A stretch of 64,000 nucleotides of DNA from Papilionanthe hookeriana x Papilionanthe teres (lineage: Eukaryota > Streptophyta > Magnoliopsida > Asparagales > Orchidaceae). The first letter of the stretch is position 1. The number at the start of each line of letters is the position of its first letter. Shown one piece after another: positions 45,494-56,530 of this stretch. The notes beneath the pieces are model-generated. The model was not told the DNA's origin and ran no database searches. It worked only from the letters and a program-made list of their open reading frames with translations. Location: assembly GCA_022702705.1 (NCBI GenBank), contig CM040430.1, positions 15,323,310 to 15,387,309 on the forward strand, read 5' to 3'. A program made the translations under genes and the position numbers.

Positions 45494-46690
45494 ATGGTTG
45501 AGACACGAGCTTCATCATCTTCTCGAGGTGCTCCTGCAGCCGCAGAAGAGAGGAGCCGGAGCGATGAAGAGACGGCTTCGGGAAAAGGACGACACGATCG
45601 CTCGAATGGCGAAGAGGATGGAAGAGATGGCCATAGCTGCGGCCACTCTCCAAAGTCAAGTACAACCACATAGAGAGACACCCCCGAAGTCATTCACATC
45701 GTAGACGGAGGGAAGGAGATTACATCCGTCGATGGGGATGACCGAGTGAAAAAGGATACAACACGAAGTATGATCCACGAAAAGGATATCAAGAACTTGG
45801 TAGAGCGACGGAGTGCGAGAAGCCCTAGCACAATCGAAGAACGGGACATCTATTCGGACGGGTAGACCTTACCGGAAGAATTCGACGATGTCCGATACCC
45901 GAAGGGCTTCGTACCACCTCTGTTTAAGACCTTCGATGGAGCGGGAACCCCCGACGGCATGTTGCACACTTTCGTGCCGGTTGTTGCAATGCCGGCGGGA
46001 GCGATGCGCTACTCTTCCGACGGTTCGTTAGCGATCCGTCGGGGATCGCCTTCGGCGGTATGCGGGATTACCCGACGGATGCTGTAAAGACATTCTCGGA
46101 GCTAGAGAGCCTCTTCATTAAGCGATTTGCGGAGCTCGGCACCACATCACTATAGGTGATTTAGTGGTAGAGAAACAAAGGCCGAATGAAACTCTAGTGG
46201 ATTACATACTTCGATGGAGAAATTTAAGCATGAAGTGTGAACCACAGCTGCAAGAACAACATGCGGTCGGCATCTTGCTTAAAAGCATTCACGGCCGATA
46301 GCACTTCTCCTCGAGGGATTCACTATTAAGACTTTTGAGAAGTTGTTAAGCAAGGCCGGAAGCTTGCAAGAAGAGGCGAAGCAATTAAGTTTTGCCGACA
46401 AGACGGACAAGCGAAGCCGGTGAAGACCTTCGAGAAGAAATCCGGGATCGTTGCGGCGGTTGACGAAGGCAAACAGCCGATGCGAAATACCACCGGAACG
46501 GCCGCGGCAACCACAACAAAATTACCGGCAACCCCGGTCCGGCTATCGGTCGTCTCCGCGGTATGAACAACCGTCTCGTCCGCAACGTACATTGAGGGAG
46601 CTTCGAGCGAGAGAATATCCGTTCAAGAATGAAGCGATACCAAAGATGTTCCGTAGCTTAATGAAAACTCCAGATTTCCGAGTGCCGAGC
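45494..46690 (+). pseudogene. gag: gag, capsid part, copy B
   Basis: Starts MVETRASSSSRGAPAAAEER. The coiled-coil-like EKDDTIARMAKRMEEM is at 45575..45625. The capsid core is heavily broken: pieces recognisable from copy A include YPKGFVPP near 45895, FVPVVAMPAG near 45970, and the QRPNETLVDYILRWR region near 46180. The C-terminal basic region reads RSSPRYEQPSRPQRTLREL near 46550. At least five frame changes lie within 1.2 kb, several at CAG or CTG positions of copy A. Confidence 0.8.
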
Positions 46691-47815
46691 CCAAAGACCG
46701 GAGGAAGTCAACAAGAAAGGTGATCCCAACTTTTGCCCCTACCATCGGATGCTTGGGCACAAGATAGAAAGCTGCATTACCTTTAAAAGTTGGCTCGATG
46801 ACAACCTTCGGAAAGGAAATATAACAATCCCGAAGGAGTACATGAAGGAACCCCGAAAGGAGGTTCGCGTCGATGTTATCTCAGCCGATCCCGTCATCTC
46901 GATAGATCCACTATGCAGGCGACGATGGATGGACTACCGCTCGGACGAGATCTTCGAAGAAGATTTTAGACAACATCCGAGCTCGCTTCGGTGCGAGCTT
47001 CAATTCGAGTTCGAGACACTGTTAAGCCGGTACTTATCACTTGCGATAGAAGAACCACCTCGACGGGAGACAATCGAAGAGAAGAAGAAAATTGACGAAG
47101 AAGAGGGGACCGAGATTCCTAAGGCTAGACTCAGGGGCTGCTTATCCTAGGATAGTTGTTTCGATTCGGGGAAGAAATCCCTCGAACCTGCGATTTTGTA
47201 TGATTATCCGCTCACTTCGGTGGGATCATATAATGATAAGGGTGATGGCGTTGGCTACGTTTTGATTGTTTCTAACGATTACGTAACTAGCGACAATCCG
47301 GGCGTCGATTTCGATACCAACAACAATTCTCGAATCATACAAGATCTCGACGATCAAAATGACGAAGAAGACATCCATCGAGGAGGCTACGAGAGCTCGA
47401 CAAGCAACGGCTCTATCTGTGAGTTTCGAGGAGCTCCAGTTACGATAGAGTTAGAGCCTTCAGATTTGGAAGATAATCCAGAAGAGCCGGTCATTCCGAT
47501 TCGGGAGGAGACACCGACAAACTCGACACTAGATTCGAAGAAATTACGAAGTCGACCTAAGAAGTGGAAAAGTTCTACCTCCAAGAATGGGTCCAAAAGA
47601 CAAAGGAAAGCGGGTGGTTGTTCAAGAAGAACCAACCCCGGCGGAAGACATACCCGTTCGAGAAGAAGCCGAGACGCATGGAAACAAAGTGGACTACAAC
47701 GTGCTAGCCCATCTTAGGAAACTACCGACCAGGCGAGCATTTACGACGCTCTCATCTTATCAAAGGAGATGAGAGAAGCTCGATCGAGGCCTTACTTGAT
47801 CCGGAAATTTGCTTA
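46691..47815 (+). pseudogene. gag C-terminus with zinc knuckle and acidic linker, copy B
   Basis: The zinc-knuckle-like CPYHRMLGHKIESC is kept (near 46735..46776). The acidic linker follows in two or three frames: EEPPRRETIEEKKKIDEEE near 47050, and SNDYVTSDNPGVDFDTNNNS from 47265. The end (YNVLAHLRKLP) lies near 47695 as in copy A, where the whole segment is one open frame. Breaks are near 46910, 47135 and 47540. Confidence 0.75.
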
Positions 47816-47821
47816 GCTCGA

Positions 47822-48250
47822 ATGGCCGGAGATTCCTTAGATGAGGTTTGCTCGTTAAAGGAACGACGAGGTGTTACCTTCACGGACAATGACCTACTAC
47901 TTGGGACGACGAGATCACGACCGACCGTTGTACATTTCGATTACAATTGGGAAGTTTACGCTCTCCGGAGTATTGGTGGATCCGGGAGCATCAATCGATA
48001 TAATGAGTCTTCGAACACTAGCATACTTGGAAATTGATGCTCGTGAGCTCGAGGCCGACAAAATGTTATTAAGAGGATTCGACCGGAAAGGAGAAAGAGC
48101 CCTCGGGTCGATAACGCTGCGATGAAGACCGGTGACTTAGCAAAGACAACCGCAAAATTTCACATAATCGATTCGAAACGTCGTTCAACGCTTTCTTTGG
48201 GCCGACCATGGATACATGAAAACGAGGATGGTACCATCATCTCTACACCG
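47822..48250 (+). pseudogene. Aspartic protease, copy B
   Basis: Motif GVLVDPGASIDIMSLRTLAY (from 47958), the same DPGAS form as copy A. It continues to GERALGSITLR, breaks at 48120, and resumes MKTGDLAKTTAKFHIIDS from 48122, then RPWIHENEDG near 48200. The lead-in is better preserved than in A: MAGDSLDEVC and the TVVHFDYNWEV region are readable without the double stop of copy A. Confidence 0.82.
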
Positions 48251-49420
48251 AGTGCATCAAGTACTACGATGGAGGGGAACGAGTGCATCAAAGGTGACTT
48301 GCAACCATTCTCCGTACATGAAATTGGAATCCATGAAGATGCGACTTATTATGCACCGCCGAAGAAAACAATCTTCTCCGGAGATACCGTAACAAATGAA
48401 GCAAAGAAAGTTCGAGACAACGAAGAACACTGAAGTTCTAGTCCAACGGTCACTCACCACTCCCTTCCGGCGAGATGGTGAAGGTTTCTCCACAACTCGC
48501 ATCCGAGGTCGAGGCCGGGGACGAGGTCGTGGTAGAGACGCTAGGACAATTGGACGAGAGGAAACCAACCATCAATGTTGATTGGGATGATAGTTACGAA
48601 GAAGAAAAAGAAATCGAAGCAAGAAGCGGCGACAATAAGTCGAAAGAAGCCGCAATACAAGATCTCCCTCGAAGATGAAAAGAACGAAGAATACAAATCA
48701 ATGTACGAAAAGATTAACCACTATGTACATACTATGACCCTAACCCCGATCCGGTCTAGCAAGATCGAGGGTATGGTGGTCGAAGAGGTACGTAATGACG
48801 GTGCGAGGCCAATCGAATTCTACTGTGGTGCTTCTTCCTCCAAAGCGAAAATAATGTACAATTCGAAGATGTCACTTCATCGGAATTAATGGAATTACCT
48901 TTTGAGTGGTACTCTCCCTGTGTTCAAAATTTAATTCAACGTGGTTTCTTACCTCGACAATGGACAAAAGACCGATCACAACATTTTGAAAAGTTATGGA
49001 ATAACTCCGGTCGTCCACCCGATTCAAAGTATGGACTCGGATTCGGCACGGTAGGGTCGGTTGACGATGCTGAATTTTGCTTGGTTGTCACTTGCAAGTC
49101 CAATGAAAGCTGCATGGAAACTACGGACGAACTCGAAGATTTACAAATTGGAGACGCTCCACCGAATTCGAAGAAGAAATTAAATCCACGATAGATGAGT
49201 TAACGGAAGTTAACTTAGGTACTAGCGAAGAGCCTAGACCTACCTTTATTAGCTCCTTACTCGATAAAGAAGACTCCGAAGAAATAATCGAGTTATTAAT
49301 GGAATTTAAAGGCTTGTTTTGCTTGGAGCTACGATGAAATGCCGGGATTAGCTCCGAGAGGTTGCGGTCCATAAGCTAGGAGTGGATCCTACTACGTTCC
49401 GGTCGGACAAGGTCCCGGAA
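48251..49420 (+). pseudogene. Protease-RT linker of pol, copy B
   Basis: Contains MEGNECIKGDLQPFSVHEIG (48270 on), the Arg/Gly tract GRGRGRGRG near 48510, MYEKINHYVHTMTLTPIR (48700 on), ELPFEWYSPCVQNLIQRGF (48889 on) and the start of the RT lead-in near 49290. Frames change near 48430, 48520, 48860, 49165 and 49315. Collinear with copy A. Confidence 0.7.
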
Positions 49421-50140
49421 GAATGCGTCTAGAAATCGAACAACAAGTCATAGCCGAAGTTAAAAAGCTAATAGACGCTAAATTTGTCCGTGAAGAACAA
49501 TACCCGACACTGGTTAGCCAATGTAGTGCCGGTCGAGAAGAAGAATGGTCGGATCGGAATTTGTGTGGACTTCGAGAGATTTAAACAAGGCATGTCCAAA
49601 AGATGAATTCCCTCTACCGATTCCAGAGCGATGATCGATATTGCTTCGACACATGAAATATTCTCATTCATGGATGGATCTTCGGGATACAACCGGATAA
49701 AAATGGCTCCGAGAAGATGAAAAGCTTACGGCATTCGAACGCCGATCGGAGTATTTTGCTACACGGTGATGCCATTCGGACCGAAGAACGCGGAGCGACT
49801 TACCAAAGAGCAATGACAAGAATTTTTGATGATCTCATCCACAATCAAGTCGAGTGCTACGTGGACGATGTCGTCATCGAAAGCAAAGTAAAGGAAAACC
49901 ACTGTATGATTTGAGAATTGTTTTCGAACGATTAAGACAATTTAACCTTAAGATGAATCCCTTAAAATGCGCCTTCGGCGTCACCTCCGGGAAATTCTTA
50001 GGATTCGTTGTCCGACATCGTGGAATTGAAATCGACCCGGAGAAGATTAAAGCCATCTTAGAAATGCCGCCTCCCAAAACCTTAAAACAACTACGATCTT
50101 TTCAAGGGAAGTTGGCATATCTTCGACGCTTTATCTCGAA
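49421..50140 (+). pseudogene. Reverse transcriptase, copy B
   Basis: RT blocks are the same as copy A. YVDD codons are at 49858..49869, followed by the LGFVVRHRGIEIDPEKIKAI block and KQLRSFQGKLAYLRRF. Frames break near 49510, 49570, 49720, 49785 and 49900. From 49905 to about 50370 one frame is open across the RT end and first RNase H, so this part is better preserved than in copy A, which breaks at 7980 and 8150. Confidence 0.9.
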
Positions 50141-50400
50141 CTCGTCGGGTAGGTGTCGGCCTTTCTCGGCACTAGTTAAAAAGGACGCCAAATTTATTTG
50201 GGAAGAGAAATGCCGGAAGGCCTTCGAAGACATTAAACAATATTTAATGACACCTCCTGTCTTAGCAGCCCCGATCTCGGGTAGACCGGCGATACTTTAC
50301 ACCGCGGCTTTAGATGACTCTCTCGGAGCCCTGTTAGCCGAGTCGATGATGAGGGTAAAGAAAATGCTCTTTACTACTTAAGCCGTCGTTTACTTCCGAC
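50141..50400 (+). pseudogene. First RNase H domain (Ty3/gypsy type), copy B
   Basis: In frame with the RT end: RPFSALVKKDAKFIWEEKCR, TPPVLAAPISGRPAILYTAA, LDDSLGALLAES. It breaks near 50340 and again near 50375. Confidence 0.78.
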
Positions 50401-51140
50401 GGAAGTAAGGTATCCCGCAATTGAAAAGCATTGTTTGGCCACGATCTTCGCCGCTCGAAAGCTCGGGCACTACATGCTTTCTCATAAGGTCAACTTGATT
50501 TCGAAGTTTAATCCATTGCAATACTTGATGACTCGTCCAACACTTTCCGGCGGACTTGCCGGATGGTCGATGATATTATTGCAATTCGATATAACTTTCG
50601 TGCCTCTGCGTGCCGTAAAGGGACAAGTCTTAGCGGACTTCCTCGCGGCACACCCTTTGCCGGCCGAATCTCCTCTCGATGATGATTTGCCGGATGAACA
50701 AATAATGAACCTAGAAGACCTCGATGATCGACGTTGGGAATTATATTTTGACGGAGCATCTTCGGCACACAAAGACGAAGAATCGCAAGTGATAGTGCCG
50801 GTAAGGCGGGAATCGGGCTAATCTTTATAACACCGGAGCGGGGGATGTTAAGATACTCCTACCACTTGACGGAACCGTGTACAAACAACGAAGCAGAATA
50901 CGAAGCCCTCATAACGGGATTGGAATTAACCATTCGAATGGGGATAACGGACATCAACATCTACGGGGATTCACGGTTAATCATTCAACGGATCGCCGGA
51001 CAATACGAAGTTCTAAAGCGAAGACTCGAACAATACTTCCGGTATGCCATACGAGTTGTTGGAACGGATTCCAAATGTGACAATCTACAAAATTCCTAGA
51101 AAAGAGAATGCTTTAGCGGATGCTTTAGCCCGTCTCGCAA
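50401..51140 (+). pseudogene. Second (archaeal-type) RNase H, copy B
   Basis: The connection region (GGLAGWSMILLQFDI) leads to WELYFDGASSAHKDE near 50735. A following frame (50845..51099) is open and shows the rest of the domain: CTNNEAEYEALITGLELTIR, then the NIYGDSRLIIQRI block and QYFRYA. The acidic residues of DGAS, NEAEYEAL and GDSRL are those expected for RNase H. A break near 50820 separates the halves. This copy confirms the second RNase H that is only partly readable in A. Confidence 0.88.
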
Positions 51141-52592
51141 AAGAATTTGCTGTTTGCAAGATGAATCGGTGGAAGTGTCGGTTCACGGACGTCGGGTCCT
51201 ATCACGGCTCGACATAGACACAATACACAAATCGGCAAAGAAAAAGAATCGGTTGCGGCGAGTGACGGAAAACACGGAAGATTGGCGACGGCCATTGATA
51301 GACTACCTGCAAACGGGAAAGCTACCGGACGATAGGTCGGCTGGCCCATCGGATCGAAAAGAACTGCGTCTTACGCATTAATAAACAACACATTATACGG
51401 AAGGTCTTTTGATCGAATGTGGCTAAGGTGCCTAAGCGGGTACGAGGCCCGTGAAATTGTTAAAGAGGTACATTCGGGACTCTGTGGCGCTCACCGGTCG
51501 GGTCCAAAAATGAAGATGAAAATTAAAAGACTAGGGTACTACGGCCCTCGATGATGACCGACTGCATGAAAATCGCCGAGAGGCGTCATCGATGCCGAGT
51601 GCACGGAGTGGTTCTGCACCGACCTCCAAATGTGCTACACCGACAATTGCGTCGTGGCCATTTGAATGTTGGGGCACGGATATAGTGGGTCCGATAGAAC
51701 CACCATCTTCGAAAGGACATCGCTTCATTCTTGCGGCTACGGATTACTTTTCCAAGTGGGCGGAGACGGTTCCACTTAGAGAAGTGAAAGCACACCACGT
51801 GCTACGGTTTTCGAGAACCAAGTTGTCTACCGTTTCGGAGTGCCGCGCGGGATCATCTCGGATAATGGGTCGGCATTCGGAAGCACACAAATCAACAATT
51901 TTGTCGGGAGACACGGAATCGGCGGCGATACTCGACAATTTACTACCCAAGAGCAAACGGCCTCGGCGAGGCTTTTAATAAAACTCTCGTTCAAATCTTA
52001 AAGAAAACCTTGGACGATAATAAGAGAAATTGGCACGAGAAATTGTTAGAAGCCTTATGGGCCTACCGGACAACCTTCGAACTCCTACTCGAAGCTACAC
52101 CTTACGCTGCGGTGTATGGGTCCGAGGCGAGTGTTACCTTTAGAGGTTCGGCTTCCTTCACTCGGAAGTGCGGTTGCAAACAAGATCACGACAGAAGAAA
52201 ACGCCGGACTACGACTCGAAGAATTAGAAAGCTTGGAAGGGAAAAGACTTGCGGCGCAACGGAATTTAGAACTATACCGAGCTAAAATGGTTCGAGCCCA
52301 TGACAAGCGGGTCCGCCCGAGAACCTTGAAAGTTGGTGACTTAGTTCTCGTTCTCGAGAGACCTATTCTTGCACACCGCAAGATAGGAGGAAAATTTGAA
52401 CCCACTTGGGAAGGACCGTTTGTGGTTGAAGCGGTATACTCGGGAGGTTCCTACCGGCTAGTGAATTGCCGGGGAGAACGACATATGCTTCCGATCAACG
52501 GACGATACTTGAAAAAGTATTACGCTACTCGATGTTTCGAAGGAATGAATTCTTCATCCCTAAGAAACACGGGCGAAAGTAATTACTTGTGA
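51141..52592 (+). pseudogene. Integrase, copy B
   Basis: Triad regions: CWGTDIVGPIEPPSSKGHRF (from 51667), SDNG-type sequence near 51860 (shifted frame) and EAFNKTL-like near 51965. The C-terminal part is one open frame 52116..52592 (RLEELESLEGKRLAAQRNLE, GDLVLVLERPILAHRKIG, then TWEGPFVVEAVYSGGSYRL), with Trp where copy A has a stop. It ends with a TGA at 52590. Frame breaks: near 51360, 51545, 51645, 51830, 51960 and 52125. Confidence 0.88.
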
Positions 52593-52817
52593 TTGGGTCC
52601 GAACCCAAAAATAATAAAATGTGTTAAAATAAATAAATAAATGATAATAAAGTTTTCCTCGTTTTCTTCTCCGAATCAAAGTCCCTTTTCGATCTTATCC
52701 TACTTCATTCCTGTTAAAATATAAGAATAATAAAAAATGTATCTTTAATAAACATTTTCTTAATGTTCTTGTTCTTAGTACAACCCACGATCCTTTTCCT
52801 TGTCTTTTCGCGGGGAA
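52593..52817 (+). other. AT-rich gap before the AlkB ORF, copy B
   Basis: Same AT-rich gap as 10456..10706, ending in TGTCTTTTCGCGGGGAAATG. The CAG acceptor of copy A reads CGG here. Confidence 0.5.
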
Positions 52818-54290
52818 ATGTCGAACGGGCGGTTGGTCTTGAACTTTAAGAATGGCGTAAGCCTTGCACTCGATGAAAAGAGGGTGAAAGATGGAGCGAT
52901 AATCGAGATTGACTCGGATTTCGCACCGGCGAGGCCTACGATACGAGGAAAGTGGCCGGGTCCCGGTTAACGAGAAGAAGCTGCCGGACGGACGGTGATG
53001 AAAGTGGGTGGCCCAAGCCACCAATCCAACAACAAGAAAAGAAAAGCAAACACCGAAGAAGACAAGAAAATGAAGTCCGTAGTCGCTACGGCGGAGGGCG
53101 GGCTTATCGGCGCCGCGCCCGCAGAGATTCAGAAGTTCGGAGAGCTACTCTCACGGCCACGCAACGAAGAAATAAGAATCGCCGTATCCGTAAAATGTTA
53201 ACAAAACTAGGCGCGGACCGGCGCGACGAGACGATTACTACTGCCGGTACGTACACTTCGAGGACACCGGTTCACCGGGAACTCGAAGAAAGGAGGCCGG
53301 CTCCTAGAATAACGAAAGAACCGGGGAAATCTCCGGAAGATCGGAAGGAAGAAGGCTACCACGCCACCGGATAGAACCACCAGGCGGTGCATGACCTTGT
53401 TGCGAAGCAACCCGGGGGATGTCCCGACGAGGCATCATCCACGAGGAGCCGAGGTATGCGGGGGAACGTGAAGGGATTGAACCATATATCCCACAATATG
53501 TCACAAGGCCTCGCCATCGCGAGATCATTCCGGAATACGAGCTGGAGAGGATGCGAGAATGTTGAAAAGAAAACTTTCGAATACTTCGAGAGAATTAAAG
53601 GAAGAAGAATCAACATACTAGAAGGCCTCGAGCTACACACCGACGTATTCTCGGAGTATGAACAACGGCAAATCGTGGATTGTATCCGGGATGCGAAAAG
53701 AATGGGCCGAGCGAGCCGCTCGAGGGAAAACACATACTCGGAACCCCGGAGATGGATGCCGGGGAAAGGAAGAATCACAATACAATGCGGATGCTTGCTA
53801 CAACTTTGCTTGAAGACGGGAAGGGAAACCCACCGGGAATACTCCGTCATGGGCAAGTAGATCCGATGCCATCGGTTATCAAGAGAATGGTAAAAAGATT
53901 GATAACATGGAGAGTGCTGCCGACGGATTGCATACCCAATAGTTGCATTATCAACATCTACAAACGGGGTGATTGCATACCCCCACATATTGATCACCAC
54001 GACTTCGTCGGACCTTTACTGCACGGTCTCTTTCTTGAATGAGTGTAACATCATGTTCGGATCGACCTCCGGATAGCGAGGCCCGGGTGAGTTCCGAGGG
54101 CCGATAAAGATACCTTTACCGGTGGGTTCCGTCATGATGCTGCGAGGTAACGGAGCGAGATATCGCAAAGCATTGCATACCGGGGTGCCGGTGGAGCGAA
54201 TCTCGGTTACTTTCGGGAGGATGGACGACGACAAAATACCTTACCATTTCCAGACCGGACCCGGAGCTAGAGAACCTCCGGCCTTACGAG
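52818..54290 (+). pseudogene. AlkB-type dioxygenase ORF (ALKBH9/10-like), copy B
   Basis: The start is the ATG at 52818 (MSNGRLVLNFKNG). The basic N-terminal part keeps KKRK and breaks near 52930 and 52970. The domain is readable in pieces: NVEKKTFEYFERIKGRRINI, GRITIQCGC, GNPPGILRHGQVDPMP, CIINIYKRGDCIPPHID with the HxD ligands near 53990, then a break near 54015. The distal His lies in the AKHCIP-like segment near 54170 (shifted frame). RISVTFG stands where A has RISVTFR; the second Arg of R-x5-R reads Gly, a CAG-to-CGG context change. The stop of copy A at LRPY is lost (TTACGAGC against TTACTGAG). Same position and order as in A, so the ORF was present in their common ancestor. Confidence 0.88.
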
Positions 54291-55027
54291 CTGTGAGTTA
54301 CATGGGAAATATCACACCTCCGACGTACATCCAGTCGGCATCCTTGCCGAGGATGGCTTGGAAGGTGATGTTATTGACCATGTACCTCACTATTCGGACA
54401 TGGATTTTTGACGGATGATTCTTTTGATGGATCAACAAAGATCATACACGATCCGTTTTGAGTCTACATGGATTGTATGAAATATATTCCGGATCGAGTT
54501 GTATGATGTATTTTCAACATGATTGGAATGAAAGTGACCATGTCACGTTTTTGGCCTTCACCTCTTTTGTGCAAATTGATTAGGAAACGCCATTAAAGTT
54601 AAATGAACTTCGAACAAAGAACAGAAAAGAAATAAAAAAAAAGAATAAAAGAAAACTTTCTAAAAAAAAATGCGAAAAATGACAAACACCAAGTTCACAT
54701 GAACATTAAATAAACAATAAAATAAAATTTGAACCATTAAAAGATAAACGAAATCAACACAAATCTCAAATTCCATCCTTCCGTTCTAAATCTTTATCAA
54801 ATCTCAAATTCCGATCTTTACAGATTTCAAATCAAATCCTCGATCAAATTCCAAATCCGATCTCGATCGAGTTTCAAACTTGATCTTCCAAATTTCAAAT
54901 CAAATCTTAAATCGAATTTCAATCGAGTTCAAACTCATCCTTCCAAATTTCCAAAATTCCGAATTCAATCTTTCCGGGCTTCAAGTCTCGATCAAATTCA
55001 AATTCAATTTCTTCCGGATCTCGAATC
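54291..55027 (+). other. Non-coding 3' region after the AlkB ORF, copy B
   Basis: Similar to copy A for the first 170 bases (YMGNITPPTYI-like reading), then AT-rich low-complexity sequence with AAATTCAAAT and CGATC words. No gene was recognised. Confidence 0.6.
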
Positions 55028-56150
55028 AAATATCAAATCGAACCTTTTGGGTCGAGGATTTTACATCCAAGACTGCCTTGCTTTAGGATTCTTTTCCTAT
55101 TGCACTTGAAGTACATCAAAATTCAAACTTTTGGGTCGAGGATTTTACATCCAAGACTGCATCGCTTTAGGATCCTTTTCCTATTGCCTTTGAAGTACAT
55201 CAAATTCAAATTCAAACTTTTGGGTCGAGGATTTTACATCCAAGATCGCACTTGCTTTAGGATCCTTTTCCTATTGCCTTGAAGTACATCAAAATTCAAA
55301 CTTTTGGGTCGAGGATTTTACATCTAAGACTGCATTTGCTTTAGGATCCTCTTCCTATTGCCTTTGAAATACATCAAAATTCAAACTTTTGGGTCGAGGA
55401 TTTTACATCTAAGACTGCATTGCTTTAGGATCCTCTTCTATTGCAGCTGAAATACATCAAAATTCAAACTTTTGGGTCGAGGATTTTACATCCAAGACCT
55501 GCATTGCTTTAGGATCCTTTTCCTATTGCCTTTGAAATACATCAAAATTCAAACTTTTGGGTCGAGGATTTTACATCCAAGACCTGCTTGCTTTAGGATC
55601 CTTTTCCTGTTGCCTTTGAAGTACATCAAAATTCAAATTTTTGGGTCGAGGATTTTACATCTAAGACCTGCTTGCTTTAGGATCCTTTCCTGTTGCACTG
55701 AAATACATCAAATTCAAATTTTTGGGTCGAGGATTTTACATCTAAGACTGCACTGCTTTAGGATCCTTTTCCTGTTGCACTGAAATACATCAAATTCAAA
55801 CTTTTGGGTCGAGGATTTTATATCCAAGTGCCTATCGCTTTAGGATTATTTTCCTATTGCCTCTGAAATACATCAAATTCGAACTTTTGGGTCAAGGATT
55901 TTACATCCAAGGCTGCATTGCTTTAGGATTCTTTCCTGTTGCCTTTGAAATACATCAAATCGAATTCCGGGGTTAAGGATTTTACATCCGAGACTGCATT
56001 GCTTTAGGATCATTTCCCTATCGCAATGAAATACATCAAAATCAAACTCTTAAGGTTAAGGATTTTATATCCAACACCACTTTGCTCTGAGATCTCTTCT
56101 CATTGCAACGATTCAATCTAATCAATTCAATTTTCTTTCGAGGTTGGAGA
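55028..56150 (+). repeat. 84-bp-type tandem array in the 3' UTR, copy B
   Basis: About 12 units of 80-90 bp with TTTTGGGTCGAGGATTTTAC, GCTTTAGGATCC and GAAATACATCAAA. Units share B-specific changes (GGGTCGAGG against GGGGTTGAGG in A; CCTATTGCCTTTGAA against CCTATCGCAATGAA), so each array has been homogenised separately. The last units (from 55960) are of the A type and are decayed. Confidence 0.92.
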
Positions 56151-56519
56151 TGTTACATCTAAAACCTCAGAACTCCAATTTCAATTTCAAATCAAATCCC
56201 TCAAATTAATTTTGACGAAAACTTGATCTAAATTAAAACTCCAAACTAAAATCCAAGCTCACACATCAAAACTTAAATTGAAACAAAATAAAATCTAAAT
56301 CGAAATTCTCCCAGGTCATGTGATTTGGGATTCACCTCCTTTTCCTTTCCCCAGCGAGAGTTCGAGTATCTCCGGTTTTGGGAACATACCCGATACTCCC
56401 CAGCAGAAATTCTTTTGCTTTGTCCTAAGTTTGTCACTTGGACGTTTGTGTTGGTTTTGTTGATCGCTTCGGTCAACACCAATACGCGCGGTGTGCTCCG
56501 TCAGCTCACCACACCTATT
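56151..56519 (+). other. 3' UTR between tandem array and PPT, copy B
   Basis: Collinear with 14226..14580 of copy A, including two CCCCAGC motifs and the AATACGCGCGGTGTGC stretch. No ORF was recognised. Confidence 0.6.
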
Positions 56520-56527
56520 GGGGGTCC
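56520..56527 (+). promoter_or_regulatory. Polypurine-like tract, copy B
   Basis: GGGGGTCC, three bases before the LTR start, identical to copy A. Confidence 0.6.
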
Positions 56528-56530
56528 ATT

